Shown here piece after piece: positions 52,588 through 61,032 of a DNA stretch of 64,000 bases (the first letter of the stretch is position 1; each line of letters opens with the position of its first letter). Below the pieces are notes generated by a model, which ran no database searches, was not told the DNA's origin, and saw only the letters and a program-made list of their open reading frames with translations. This DNA comes from Planctomycetota bacterium (GTDB taxonomy: Bacteria > Planctomycetota > Planctomycetia > Planctomycetales > Planctomycetaceae), in assembly GCA_016872645.1 (NCBI GenBank), contig VGZH01000009.1, forward strand, positions 1 through 64,000, read 5' to 3'. The position numbers were made by a program, and so were the translations under genes.

Positions 52588-55500
52588 CTACACTTCCAAC
52601 AGTTCGCGCGGCTGAGCGGGAGTCGCGGCGGACGAGCAGTTCGTCTGACAGGACGTTGCTAAGCGGCAGCCGATTTCCGTCGCCAACTCGCGGTCGAGCA
52701 GTTCGGTTGGCGGAAGTTGCAGCATCACGTCATCGCCAGCGACACGCACCGGAAATGTGCGGATGCGATAGTCCTCACCTTGCAGCGACGCTCCGGTTTT
52801 CAGCGAGAAGGTTTTCTTGTGCAGCGGACACGCGACCTTCGGCGTTCCGGCCGCGTCGCCGAGGATGCCTCGGCCGAGCACGAACGCCTTCTTGTGCGGG
52901 CACATGTTCTGAGTCGCATACCATTCGCTGCGTGACGCGAAGTTGAAGACCGCGATCTGGACTTTGCCGTATTTGATCGTCGCCCCTCCGTCGGTCGGAA
53001 AATCCCAGGTCTTGCCGACCGAGACCCAATCAGTGGACCCTGCCATGGCAGCAGCCTCCTTCGCGTCATGTTCGCCGAGCGTGCGACCATCCAGCATCTT
53101 GAATTGTTCGAGCGACACCACCTCGCTGGGCCAGAAATCCGGCCGAGCTTGTCCACGTTCGGGGACGATCTCGATGCACGATTCGGTTTCATCCGTGTTG
53201 ACGAACTGACTGAAGCGGCGGCGTTTCTCTGGATCGCGGACGACGGCGGCCCATTCGCATTCGTAGGTATCGACCAGCCGCTGCATCATCGCTTCGAGTT
53301 CGGCCGCGATGCCCAGCTTGTCATTCACGACGACGTCGCGGATGTGGTCGATGCCCCCTTCGAGCTTCTCGCACCAGACTGACGTGCGCGTCAGGCGGTC
53401 AGCCGTCATGATGTAGTACATGAAGAAGCGGTCGATGTATTTGAGCGCCGTCTCTTCGTCGATGTCCGCTGCGAGCAACTCTGCGTGACGTGGCTTCGCT
53501 CCGCCGTTGCCGCAGACGTAGAGGTTGTAGCCCTTCTCCGTCGCGACGAGGCCGACGTCTTTGCCCTGAGCCTCGGCACATTCGCGGACGCAACCGCTGA
53601 CCGCCATCTTCACTTTGTGCGGAGCACGCACTCCCTTGTAGCGGTTCTCGACACGCACTGCGAAACCGACCGAATCTTGCACGCCATACCGGCACCATGT
53701 CGTCCCGACACAGCTTTTCACCGTCCGTAGTGCCTTGCCGTAGGCGTGTCCGCTTTCAAATCCCGCATCGACGAGCTGTTCCCAAATGTCCGGAAGATCT
53801 TGCACCGCCGCGCCGAACAAGTCGATCCGCTGCCCGCCCGTGATCTTCGTATAAAGACCGTACTTCTTCGCGACGTCGCCGAGCACGATCAACTTGTCCG
53901 GTGTGATCTCGCCACCGGGAACGCGCGGCACGACCGAATACAAACCGCCGCGCTGCATGTTCGCGAGGAACCGATCGTTCGTGTCCTGCAACGTCGCGTG
54001 CTGCTCATTGAGGATGACATCGTTCCAAAGACTGGCCAGGATCGACGCGACCGCCGGTTTACAGATTTCGCAGCCGTTCCCTTTGCCGCAGTGCTTCAGC
54101 ACGGCATCGAACGACTTGAGTCCTTTGACCTTCACAACCGCGAACAACTCGGTGCGCGACAGCGAAAAATGTTCGCAGAGATGATTCGTAACGACCTTAC
54201 CTGCCTTCTTCAGTTCCGCGTTGAACAGGTCCGTTACCAGCGGCATACAACCGCCGCAGCCGGTGCCGGCTCGCGTGCAGCTCTTCACGGCACCGACCGA
54301 ATCGAGACTCCCTTCCCGGATCGCGTGGCAGATCGCCTGCTTGCTGACGTTGTTACACGAGCAAATCTGCGCGTCATCCGGCATCGCCTCGACACCCCCC
54401 AGCGACGCACCTCCCGTTTTACCGACAAGTAACTCATGCGGCTTGCACGGCAACGGCTGAGTTCCCTTCGCGAGAATCGAGAACGTCCCGTACTCCGACG
54501 CATCGCCGACCAGCACGCCGCCGAGCAGCTTCGTGCCATCGAGGCTGAAGATCAGTTTCTTGTAAACGCCGCCAAACGGATCTTCGAATGTCAGCGGCAC
54601 CGCTCGCTCGGCCGGAGCCTCGTAGTCGCCGAACGATGCGACATCGCAGCCCATCAACTTCAGCTTCGTCGAGAGATCGGTCCCGGTGAAATGTCGCTCA
54701 TCGCCGCACAGATTCGCCGCGACGATCTCGGCCATCTCGTAACCGGGTGCGACGAGTCCGTAAATCATGCCGCGATGCAGAGCACACTCGCCGATCGCAT
54801 ACACGTCGGGATCGGAAGTCCGCAGTTGATCGTTGACGGTGATCCCGCCGCGCGGGCCGACGTGAATGTCGCTCTCCTTCGCGAGATCATCGCGCGGGCG
54901 AATGCCGGCCGAGACGATCACCATTTCCAGATCGAGCGTTGAGCCGTCGTTGAATTCCAACCGCTCGATCCTGCCGTTCCCGTGAGCCTCTTTGCTGGAC
55001 TTGTTGAGATGCACCTGCACGCCGAGCGATTCGATCTTCTTCACCAGCGTCCGCGAGCCAGCGTCATCAATCTGCCGAGGCATCAGTCGCGGAGCGAACT
55101 CAATGACGTGCGTCTCCAAGCCGAGATCAAACGCCGCCTTCGCCGCCTCCAGGCCGAGCAACCCGCCACCGATGACCGCACAGCGTTTTGATTTCTTCGA
55201 GTACTCGATGATCTGATTGAGGTCTTCGATCGTTCGGTAAACGAACACCCCTTGCTTGTCGAACCCCGGTACCGGTGGCACGAACGGGTACGAGCCTGTC
55301 GCCATGATCGCGACGTCGTACTGAATCTCGACACCCTTCTGCGAGCGGATGATTTTCTGCTCGCGATCCATTGAGCACGCACGGTCCCCCAGATGAATCT
55401 CGACGCCGTGCTCGCGATACCACTCCATCCGGCCGATCATCAGCTTCTCGGCATCGCGGTGAGCAAAGAAGCTCGTCAGCCCAACTCGGTCGTAAGCGGC

Positions 55501-55671
55501 ACGCGGTTCCTCGCAGAAGGTGATAATGCGAAACTGCTTGGCCTTGTCGAACTCAACCAGCCTCTCGCAGAAACGCTGGCCGACCATGCCGTTGCCGATC
55601 ACGACAACCGTCTTGCGTGCGAGCATCGGAGCCGAATCCTCGGGATCAGGTTCGTGAGTTGCTGTTTTCAT
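52588..55671 (-). CDS. nirB: Nitrite reductase, NirB-NirD fusion
   Basis: A 1027-residue NAD(P)H-dependent nitrite reductase that turns nitrite into ammonium with six electrons. Domains: FAD/NAD reductase (about 10-400; VVVIGNGMVGQRFCERL, CAVIGGGLLGLEAAKAA), two BFD-like [2Fe-2S] domains (ICSCNNVSKQAIC, then CTRAGTGCGGC; CGKGNGCEIC), the sirohaem/[4Fe-4S] half (VKSCVGTTWCRYG, SGCVRECAEAQGKDVG) and a C-terminal NirD Rieske domain (about 885-1000; MCPHKKAF, CPLHKKTF). NirD is usually a separate ~110-residue subunit, so this is a fusion. The ATG at 55671 is preferred over a TTG at 55692. It is 55 bases from narK and 8 from the next gene. Confidence 0.95.
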   Translation of the reverse strand: MKTATHEPDPEDSAPMLARKTVVVIGNGMVGQRFCERLVEFDKAKQFRIITFCEEPRAAYDRVGLTSFFAHRDAEKLMIGRMEWYREHGVEIHLGDRACSMDREQKIIRSQKGVEIQYDVAIMATGSYPFVPPVPGFDKQGVFVYRTIEDLNQIIEYSKKSKRCAVIGGGLLGLEAAKAAFDLGLETHVIEFAPRLMPRQIDDAGSRTLVKKIESLGVQVHLNKSSKEAHGNGRIERLEFNDGSTLDLEMVIVSAGIRPRDDLAKESDIHVGPRGGITVNDQLRTSDPDVYAIGECALHRGMIYGLVAPGYEMAEIVAANLCGDERHFTGTDLSTKLKLMGCDVASFGDYEAPAERAVPLTFEDPFGGVYKKLIFSLDGTKLLGGVLVGDASEYGTFSILAKGTQPLPCKPHELLVGKTGGASLGGVEAMPDDAQICSCNNVSKQAICHAIREGSLDSVGAVKSCTRAGTGCGGCMPLVTDLFNAELKKAGKVVTNHLCEHFSLSRTELFAVVKVKGLKSFDAVLKHCGKGNGCEICKPAVASILASLWNDVILNEQHATLQDTNDRFLANMQRGGLYSVVPRVPGGEITPDKLIVLGDVAKKYGLYTKITGGQRIDLFGAAVQDLPDIWEQLVDAGFESGHAYGKALRTVKSCVGTTWCRYGVQDSVGFAVRVENRYKGVRAPHKVKMAVSGCVRECAEAQGKDVGLVATEKGYNLYVCGNGGAKPRHAELLAADIDEETALKYIDRFFMYYIMTADRLTRTSVWCEKLEGGIDHIRDVVVNDKLGIAAELEAMMQRLVDTYECEWAAVVRDPEKRRRFSQFVNTDETESCIEIVPERGQARPDFWPSEVVSLEQFKMLDGRTLGEHDAKEAAAMAGSTDWVSVGKTWDFPTDGGATIKYGKVQIAVFNFASRSEWYATQNMCPHKKAFVLGRGILGDAAGTPKVACPLHKKTFSLKTGASLQGEDYRIRTFPVRVAGDDVMLQLPPTELLDRELATEIGCRLATSCQTNCSSAATPAQPRELLEV

Positions 55672-55726
55672 GGCATCGCGGGTTTCGTGCAAATGGTCGA
55701 AGGTGAAAAGCGGGGGGAATCGTGGC

Positions 55727-57040
55727 TCAAATTGTTTGCGATTCTTGCCGGCGGATGCGGAGCACCACGCAGTGCAACCAGATCAGGCTCGCCACGGTAA
55801 GACCGAACACGACCCAAAACATCGACTGCGGTTGCCCAGTCCATTGCTTGAGGTACGCAAACAGCGGCGGCATCGCGAAGCCACCCAGCGCCGCCAATGA
55901 TCCGACCAATCCGACAACCACACCCACGTCCTTCGGGTAATATTCCGGCACATACTTGATGGTTGACGCTTTGCCGAACCCTTGTGTGATCCCCAAGACG
56001 GTCACACAGATCGTGAACGCTGTCAGGCTCATCGGCATGAACAGCAGCAGCGACATCAGCGAGCCAATGATGAAGACCCCGTAGGTCACTTTGCGCGGAC
56101 CAAACCGATCCGACAACCAGCCACCGAACGGCCGCAGCAGGCTCGATGCAAAGATGAAAGGAGTCGTCAGCAACGCCGCCTTGGCCAGCGGCAGGTCGTA
56201 GACAGTGACGAGGTACTTCGGCAGCCAGGCGGCCATCGCCACATAGGCCCCGAAGACCACTGTGTAGTACAGACTGAATCGCCACACGCGAATGTCCTTG
56301 AGCGGTGCCAGCATCGCGGTGAATGACCGCCCGGCTCCAGGCTTCTTGTCAGTTGCCGGAGCAATCACGGTCACGGCCAGCGCCATTAGCAACAGCAATA
56401 CGCCGTAGAGAAACGGCACGAAGCGCCAACCGCCGGGTATCCAACCGCGCAGTACTCCGGCCGCCGGGACGAGTCCAATGAGCACAGGCCCAACCAATTT
56501 CGTCACCGAGGCTCCGACGTTGCCCGCTCCAAACAAACCCATCGCGAAGCCTTGTTGCTTTGGCGGAAACCAAGCCGCATTCCAGGCCGATCCGACCGAG
56601 AACGAGTTGCCTCCCATGCCAACCAGGAACGCGAAGACCATCAACTGCGCGTAGCTGGTCGCCGATGAAACCAAAAACGAACTGACGCTCGCGAAGAGCA
56701 GCAAGCCGACGAAAGTTCGCTTGCCACCCAAACGGTCGGCCAGCATTCCAAACGGCAACCGCCAGACCGCACCGTTCAGGATCGCGATCGCCGACAGCCA
56801 AGCCAGCGACACATCGTTGAATCGAAACTCCTGCTGAATCGGAATACCGAGCACTCCGAACATTAGCCACGCAGCAAAGCTGAGCGTGAAGCCGCTGAAC
56901 GAAAGCCACAAGACTTTCGCACAATTCGTACGCTCGACGGCCTGAGCAAGATCGATACTTGTGGATAACCCCGGGTCGAGCGACCGCGCAGTACCCAATG
57001 CCGAGGCACTGGCGGGGTGCGACATTTCCGTAGACGACAT
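55727..57040 (-). CDS. narK: Nitrate/nitrite transporter, MFS family
   Basis: A 437-residue twelve-helix transporter of the NarK/NasA group (NNP family), importing nitrate or exchanging nitrate and nitrite. The nitrate signature regions are GNSFSVGSAWNAAWFPPKQQ and GITQGFGKASTIKYVPEYYP, both Gly-rich with the Asn/Ser pattern of NNP proteins. Short loops and no fusion. First gene of the nitrate operon. The ATG at 57040 is chosen; another ATG at 57025 would remove five residues. A sigma-54-like site lies about 155 bases upstream. Confidence 0.92.
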   Translation of the reverse strand: MSSTEMSHPASASALGTARSLDPGLSTSIDLAQAVERTNCAKVLWLSFSGFTLSFAAWLMFGVLGIPIQQEFRFNDVSLAWLSAIAILNGAVWRLPFGMLADRLGGKRTFVGLLLFASVSSFLVSSATSYAQLMVFAFLVGMGGNSFSVGSAWNAAWFPPKQQGFAMGLFGAGNVGASVTKLVGPVLIGLVPAAGVLRGWIPGGWRFVPFLYGVLLLLMALAVTVIAPATDKKPGAGRSFTAMLAPLKDIRVWRFSLYYTVVFGAYVAMAAWLPKYLVTVYDLPLAKAALLTTPFIFASSLLRPFGGWLSDRFGPRKVTYGVFIIGSLMSLLLFMPMSLTAFTICVTVLGITQGFGKASTIKYVPEYYPKDVGVVVGLVGSLAALGGFAMPPLFAYLKQWTGQPQSMFWVVFGLTVASLIWLHCVVLRIRRQESQTI

Positions 57041-57195
57041 GCAACAAGTTCCCAACCCGGTTGCGAAGACGTCCATGCCAGCGCACGATCATCATTCGGA
57101 TCGGAAACTCGTTGGAGCGCAAACCGCAATCCGTGGCCGTCTCCTCAGCCCTCGCGGCGTTCAACGATCCCGACTCTTCAGGTGCCACAGGCTCG

Positions 57196-57214
57196 CTACA
57201 AGCCGCGTGCCAAA
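57196..57214 (-). promoter_or_regulatory. Candidate sigma-54 promoter for the nitrate operon
   Basis: On the minus strand TTTGGCACGCGGCTTGTAG fits the sigma-54 consensus TGGCACG-N4-TTGC, with exact -24 GG and correct spacing but GT instead of GC at -12. It would start a transcript about 145 bases before narK. Sigma-54 control with an NtrC-type activator is common for nitrate assimilation. No activator gene or clear enhancer site was seen in this window. Confidence 0.4.
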
Positions 57215-57386
57215 GACTGACCTAAGCTGGGGCAACTTCGGTTCAGACGCACGGAATACGAGTTTTTTACTCGCAAAAACCCATGTCACTACGAAGAGTC
57301 TGGATTTGCAGAAAAAAAACTGGTTCACAACCTGGGGACTGTCGGACCGAATTGCTGCTCAAAATCCGTGCGATGATGTTGGGCAA

Positions 57387-57698
57387 TTAGTCGTTGTCGC
57401 CGACACCCGACTTCGTCCTTTGCACGACGAATTTGTGGCCACACTCGCACTGAGCCTTGCGGACATGCACCTGAGCACCGCACTTTGGACAGGGCTTTCG
57501 CCATGCGGACGGGGTTGCATCAAGCGTGACGCTCTTGTCCGGTTTTTTGGCCTTCAGTTTCTTCATCCGCTTTTCGTCAGCTTGCAACTCAGCGCATTGC
57601 GGATGGACACCTGCGGGGGAATACGAAACCTGGCCACAAACAGGACAAATTTTTCGCGGCGGAGTCGTGTACATCGGACCGGGTTTTTTTTGATTCAT
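57387..57698 (-). CDS. Small double zinc-ribbon protein
   Basis: A 103-residue protein with two probable zinc sites: CPVCGQVSYSPAGVHPQC (about residues 16-33) and CPKCGAQVHVRKAQCECG (about 70-87). Between them is a Lys-rich helix (DEKRMKKLKAKKPDKS). The ATG at 57698 is chosen; the longer frame adds an unrelated N-terminus and overlaps the next gene's end region. The layout suggests a nucleic-acid- or protein-binding role. Family not named with confidence. Confidence 0.75.
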   Translation of the reverse strand: MNQKKPGPMYTTPPRKICPVCGQVSYSPAGVHPQCAELQADEKRMKKLKAKKPDKSVTLDATPSAWRKPCPKCGAQVHVRKAQCECGHKFVVQRTKSGVGDND

Positions 57699-57792
57699 GG
57701 GAACCTGCCAGGTGAACTCGCCAATTGGCAGGGTATCGTACCACCCGCGAATCCGAGATTCCATCAGCCCTCCCGAATCAACCGATTTTGGC

Positions 57793-58926
57793 TCAGGGAA
57801 CTGCGTTCGGAACGGATTGCAACGTCACCATCACTTCGACCGTTTGATCGCCACGAAGCAATGTCAGGCGAACCATTGCCCCCACCTCACGGCGGTCCAA
57901 CGAACGATACAAGTCGTTTTGAGTTCGCACGACTTCGTCATCGATCTTGAGAATCACATCGCCGACAACTTGCGCTTCCCAGTCAATTCCGCGAAGGCCG
58001 GCCTTCTCGGCGGAACTGTTCGGAACAACCTGGGCGATCACAACTCCTCGCTTGATTAGCGGCAACGACGCCGCACGACGATCGTCCAATGTCCGAATTC
58101 CCAGACCGGGACGTTTGACTCGTCCGGTGTCGATTAATTGCGGAACCACTCGTTGCACCGTGTCGACTGGAACCGCGAAGCCAATTCCGATCGAACCGCC
58201 ACTCGTCGTCTTGATGGCCGCGGTGACTCCGATCAGGCGGCCAGCACTGTCCAACAGAGGCCCGCCCGAGTTTCCAGGATTGATCGCCGCATCGGTTTGA
58301 ATCACTCCTTGAATCGGACGGCCAGAGATCGATTCGATTTCGCGGCCCAAGCCCCCGATGATGCCGGTCGTAAGCGTCTGATCCAACTGAAACGGGCTGC
58401 CGATCGCAAACACTTTTTGACCGACCTCTAAATCAAACGAGGTTCCCAACGGAATCGGATGCAACTTTTCGGCCGGACATTCGACCTTAAGAACTGCCAA
58501 ATCCTTGGATTCATCCGCTCCAACCCGCTTCGCTTCCAGACGCGTGTTGTCCGCAAGTGTGACCCAAGCTTTGTCCGATCCGTGGATGACGTGGTAGTTG
58601 GTGACGATGTAGCCGCTTCGATCCCACACGAAGCCACTTCCGGAACTTTCCGGGATGTCGACTTCCTTGAGTCTCTGCCAATCAAATCTCTCCACGACGT
58701 TGTCGACATGCACGACCGACGGGGCGACTCGTTTGAAGAGTTCGATCGTCGCCTTTTCATCCGCCGCAAGATCGCCACGCGCGACGATCGGACGCTCTTG
58801 TCGAGTGAAATCGCGGTACACCAACACCAGTACCAGAATCGCCAGCATCATCACCAGCGATCCGTTGACCGACACTCCAGGCCGTAAACGCGAGCCGGGG
58901 GAATCGAGGTCGTGACGAGGTTCCAT
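57793..58926 (-). CDS. HtrA/DegS-type serine protease with PDZ domain
   Basis: A 377-residue protein with a short cytoplasmic N-terminus, one membrane helix (LVMMLAILVLVLVYRDF, about 25-41), a trypsin-like domain with His in YIVTNYHVIHGSDKA, Asp in DESKDLAVLKV and Ser in NPGNSGGPLLDSAG, and one PDZ domain (about 275-370; VVIAQVVPNSSAEKAGLRG, ILKIDDEVVRTQNDLYRSL). It is membrane-anchored like DegS, unlike the shorter-leader copy at 32909. The two copies share about the same layout but differ strongly in sequence. A regulatory or quality-control role in the envelope is expected. Confidence 0.92.
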   Translation of the reverse strand: MEPRHDLDSPGSRLRPGVSVNGSLVMMLAILVLVLVYRDFTRQERPIVARGDLAADEKATIELFKRVAPSVVHVDNVVERFDWQRLKEVDIPESSGSGFVWDRSGYIVTNYHVIHGSDKAWVTLADNTRLEAKRVGADESKDLAVLKVECPAEKLHPIPLGTSFDLEVGQKVFAIGSPFQLDQTLTTGIIGGLGREIESISGRPIQGVIQTDAAINPGNSGGPLLDSAGRLIGVTAAIKTTSGGSIGIGFAVPVDTVQRVVPQLIDTGRVKRPGLGIRTLDDRRAASLPLIKRGVVIAQVVPNSSAEKAGLRGIDWEAQVVGDVILKIDDEVVRTQNDLYRSLDRREVGAMVRLTLLRGDQTVEVMVTLQSVPNAVP

Positions 58927-58966
58927 GAGGCACCCCGAATCAGGGGTCAGAGGTGGGGGGGGCAGA

Positions 58967-59791
58967 CTATTTCAAATCGGCAGCTCGCTCGCGCAATTCC
59001 TTCATCGCGGCGGCGAAGCGAACGCGGACTCGTTCGGGAAGTTTCGAAAACTGTCGCTGCACATCCGGAGTGATCGATTTCGCGCAGCGTTCCAGCATCG
59101 CCACCACTCGCTTGACTGTTTGCTCAACGCCGGTGGACGAAACGTTTCCCGGAACGTCGTCCAGCGTTTCACGGGGCGGAGTCGTGGCTCCGGTGCGAAA
59201 TGGAGCGTATTCGCCAGAGGAAGCCGACAACGTCGCGGCATCGGAGGTCTCGCGGCCTCGTTTCGCCGAACCCGCTGGCATCGGTGCTCGGGACGCCGGA
59301 AGATCGAGATCCCCTTCGGCCCGCACCACCCCAGGACGGTCACTGTCGTAGGCGTCAAACGCCGCCGCTCCGTCGTTGCCGACCAACAGAGCTTCCTGAT
59401 CCTCGGTCGCGCTCGTCGTGACGTCCTCGCCCCGTTGGAGCCGACGCCACGCCTTCATCTCGGCGATGGTCGCCTCGTTCTCGTTGGCCCAGCTCAGGCA
59501 TTCGGCCGCATCATCCCAATTCAAAGCGATGTAAAAGTGCGACCACTTCAGGGCCGAGTAATTGTCGCGGACGTCGGTGAAGGTCTCACAGACGCGCCGC
59601 CGCTGATAAACTTGATCGCCAGACATGCCCACTAACTCGCCGAAATCAGCGTCTGTTCGGCCGCGAGCGAACTTCTTGGTCCACTGGACCGCGCATTCGC
59701 CGACGGTCCAGTTGCATTGACTGACCGCCGTTTGTGCTCGCTGAATGAGTTCCTTTTCTGTCTCGTGCTTCGCCGTCTTCGTCTGGCTCAT
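58967..59791 (-). CDS. Hypothetical protein with DNA-binding-like N-terminus
   Basis: A 274-residue soluble protein, not recognised. The N-terminal part (about 1-120) looks helical and contains DADFGELVGMSGDQVYQRRR, a helix-turn-helix-like stretch as in KorB/ParB or plasmid regulator proteins, then YSALKWSHFYIALNWDD. A long low-complexity middle (about 135-215) is rich in Asp, Ala and Arg. The C-terminus (about 216-274) is a helical coil with VEQTVKRVVAMLERCAKSIT and AAAMKELRERAADLK. A regulatory role is only a guess. Confidence 0.6.
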   Translation of the reverse strand: MSQTKTAKHETEKELIQRAQTAVSQCNWTVGECAVQWTKKFARGRTDADFGELVGMSGDQVYQRRRVCETFTDVRDNYSALKWSHFYIALNWDDAAECLSWANENEATIAEMKAWRRLQRGEDVTTSATEDQEALLVGNDGAAAFDAYDSDRPGVVRAEGDLDLPASRAPMPAGSAKRGRETSDAATLSASSGEYAPFRTGATTPPRETLDDVPGNVSSTGVEQTVKRVVAMLERCAKSITPDVQRQFSKLPERVRVRFAAAMKELRERAADLK

Positions 59792-59992
59792 GGACCTGGT
59801 CCCACCGGGTTTGTGACTCCGATCGTGGGTACCTCCGTGCCACCCGGCAGTGATTTCAGAAGCCTGAAAAACGCCTGCCTCCTCGCTCCCAATTGCCGCT
59901 ATCCGTCAGCGGGGCGGGGATGGTATCGGCATGTTTGGGGGAATGCCACTGGCGGATGACACAGGAAATTGAGCCGACACGAAAAATGAACT

Positions 59993-60946
59993 TTATTCCG
60001 CCTTGCGAATTCCAACTTCCGAATTGTTGAAGCGTCGGTGCAAATCCACCAACGACGTCCGCACCGTCTCGCGGTCGCCGACGACGACGAAATTGCGGAA
60101 CGTAAACTCGCCAGGTTCGATTCCGGCAGCAAGACGCAGTCGGAAGACGCTGTTCCACTTCACGACTCGTTCAGGAGTAAATCTCCAACGACCGTAACCG
60201 GCCTTCTCAAATCCTGGCGGCGGTTGTTGTGGCGAGTAGATCCCTATCGCATGGCTGCCGCTCTCCGTCGAAAAGAGGATCGGAAAGGACTGCTCGCCCG
60301 GTCCGTCGTCGAGCGGTTGCAGTTCCCCGGTTTGAGGCCGGAAGGTCCAGAACGAACGAAACACTGCTGGCATGTAGCCGGTCAACGACTCGAATTGCGC
60401 GAACGTGTGGCGTTCGTCGATCGGGACGGTGAAGGTGACGTCGTAACGAATGACGTGCGGCAATTCGGGAAGACCAATCTGCACGCGCTTGGTCAGCAGG
60501 TGATTCGATAATTTGGTGGAATTGAGCGCCGGATGACCTTCCGACTTTTGTCCCGGTGCAAGCCAGAAAGCCATCTGCGTGGTGGTCTGCAACGAGTCCA
60601 GCGTCGACCGTGAATGCAGCAGTCGGCTCGTCGACTTCAATCCAGCTCCGTCATCCCGCGAACCAGATTCGGTCGGATTAAATGCCTCGGCCCAATGCTC
60701 TCCTCCCGAGCTGAAGCTGCTGGCCGATTGCAATTGCCGACCGTGATCCGCGCTGTCGATGAACTCTTGGCCATTCCAGGTCAGCGAATGGATCGCTCCG
60801 GCCAGGCGTGAAGTCGTCCTGATGACGATCTCCGACTTTCCCGCCGCGCGGCGTATCACCAAGTCGGCGCGACGTGGCGGTTCATCAGCCACACCTCGGC
60901 CGATCAGCCCACAAAGCATCACAACGAGCAACAATAGAAAACGCAT
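59993..60946 (-). CDS. Secreted hypothetical protein, 317 aa
   Basis: A 317-residue exported protein (signal LLLLVVMLCGLIGRGVADEP). The mature part is all-beta in character (LVIRRAAGKSEIVIRTTSRL, IHSLTWNGQEFIDSADHGRQ, HVIRYDVTFTVPIDERHTFA, FRNFVVVGDRETVRTSLVD), compatible with a carbohydrate-mutarotase-like or lectin-like sandwich, but no family was recognised. It lies just downstream of a DUF1501 gene on the same strand and may be expressed with it. Confidence 0.75.
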   Translation of the reverse strand: MRFLLLLVVMLCGLIGRGVADEPPRRADLVIRRAAGKSEIVIRTTSRLAGAIHSLTWNGQEFIDSADHGRQLQSASSFSSGGEHWAEAFNPTESGSRDDGAGLKSTSRLLHSRSTLDSLQTTTQMAFWLAPGQKSEGHPALNSTKLSNHLLTKRVQIGLPELPHVIRYDVTFTVPIDERHTFAQFESLTGYMPAVFRSFWTFRPQTGELQPLDDGPGEQSFPILFSTESGSHAIGIYSPQQPPPGFEKAGYGRWRFTPERVVKWNSVFRLRLAAGIEPGEFTFRNFVVVGDRETVRTSLVDLHRRFNNSEVGIRKAE

Positions 60947-61032
60947 CTCGAAGTGCTCATCGAATGAAATGATCAGTCGCGGGGGCGACTGAGCGACGCA
61001 GGCGAGTCATTCCAAGACTCGCAACCGAATGT

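Noticed and set aside
55671-55692. TTG start adding seven residues to the nitrite reductase fusion
   Set aside because: No ribosome site, and the ATG at 55671 precedes the FAD domain at a normal distance.
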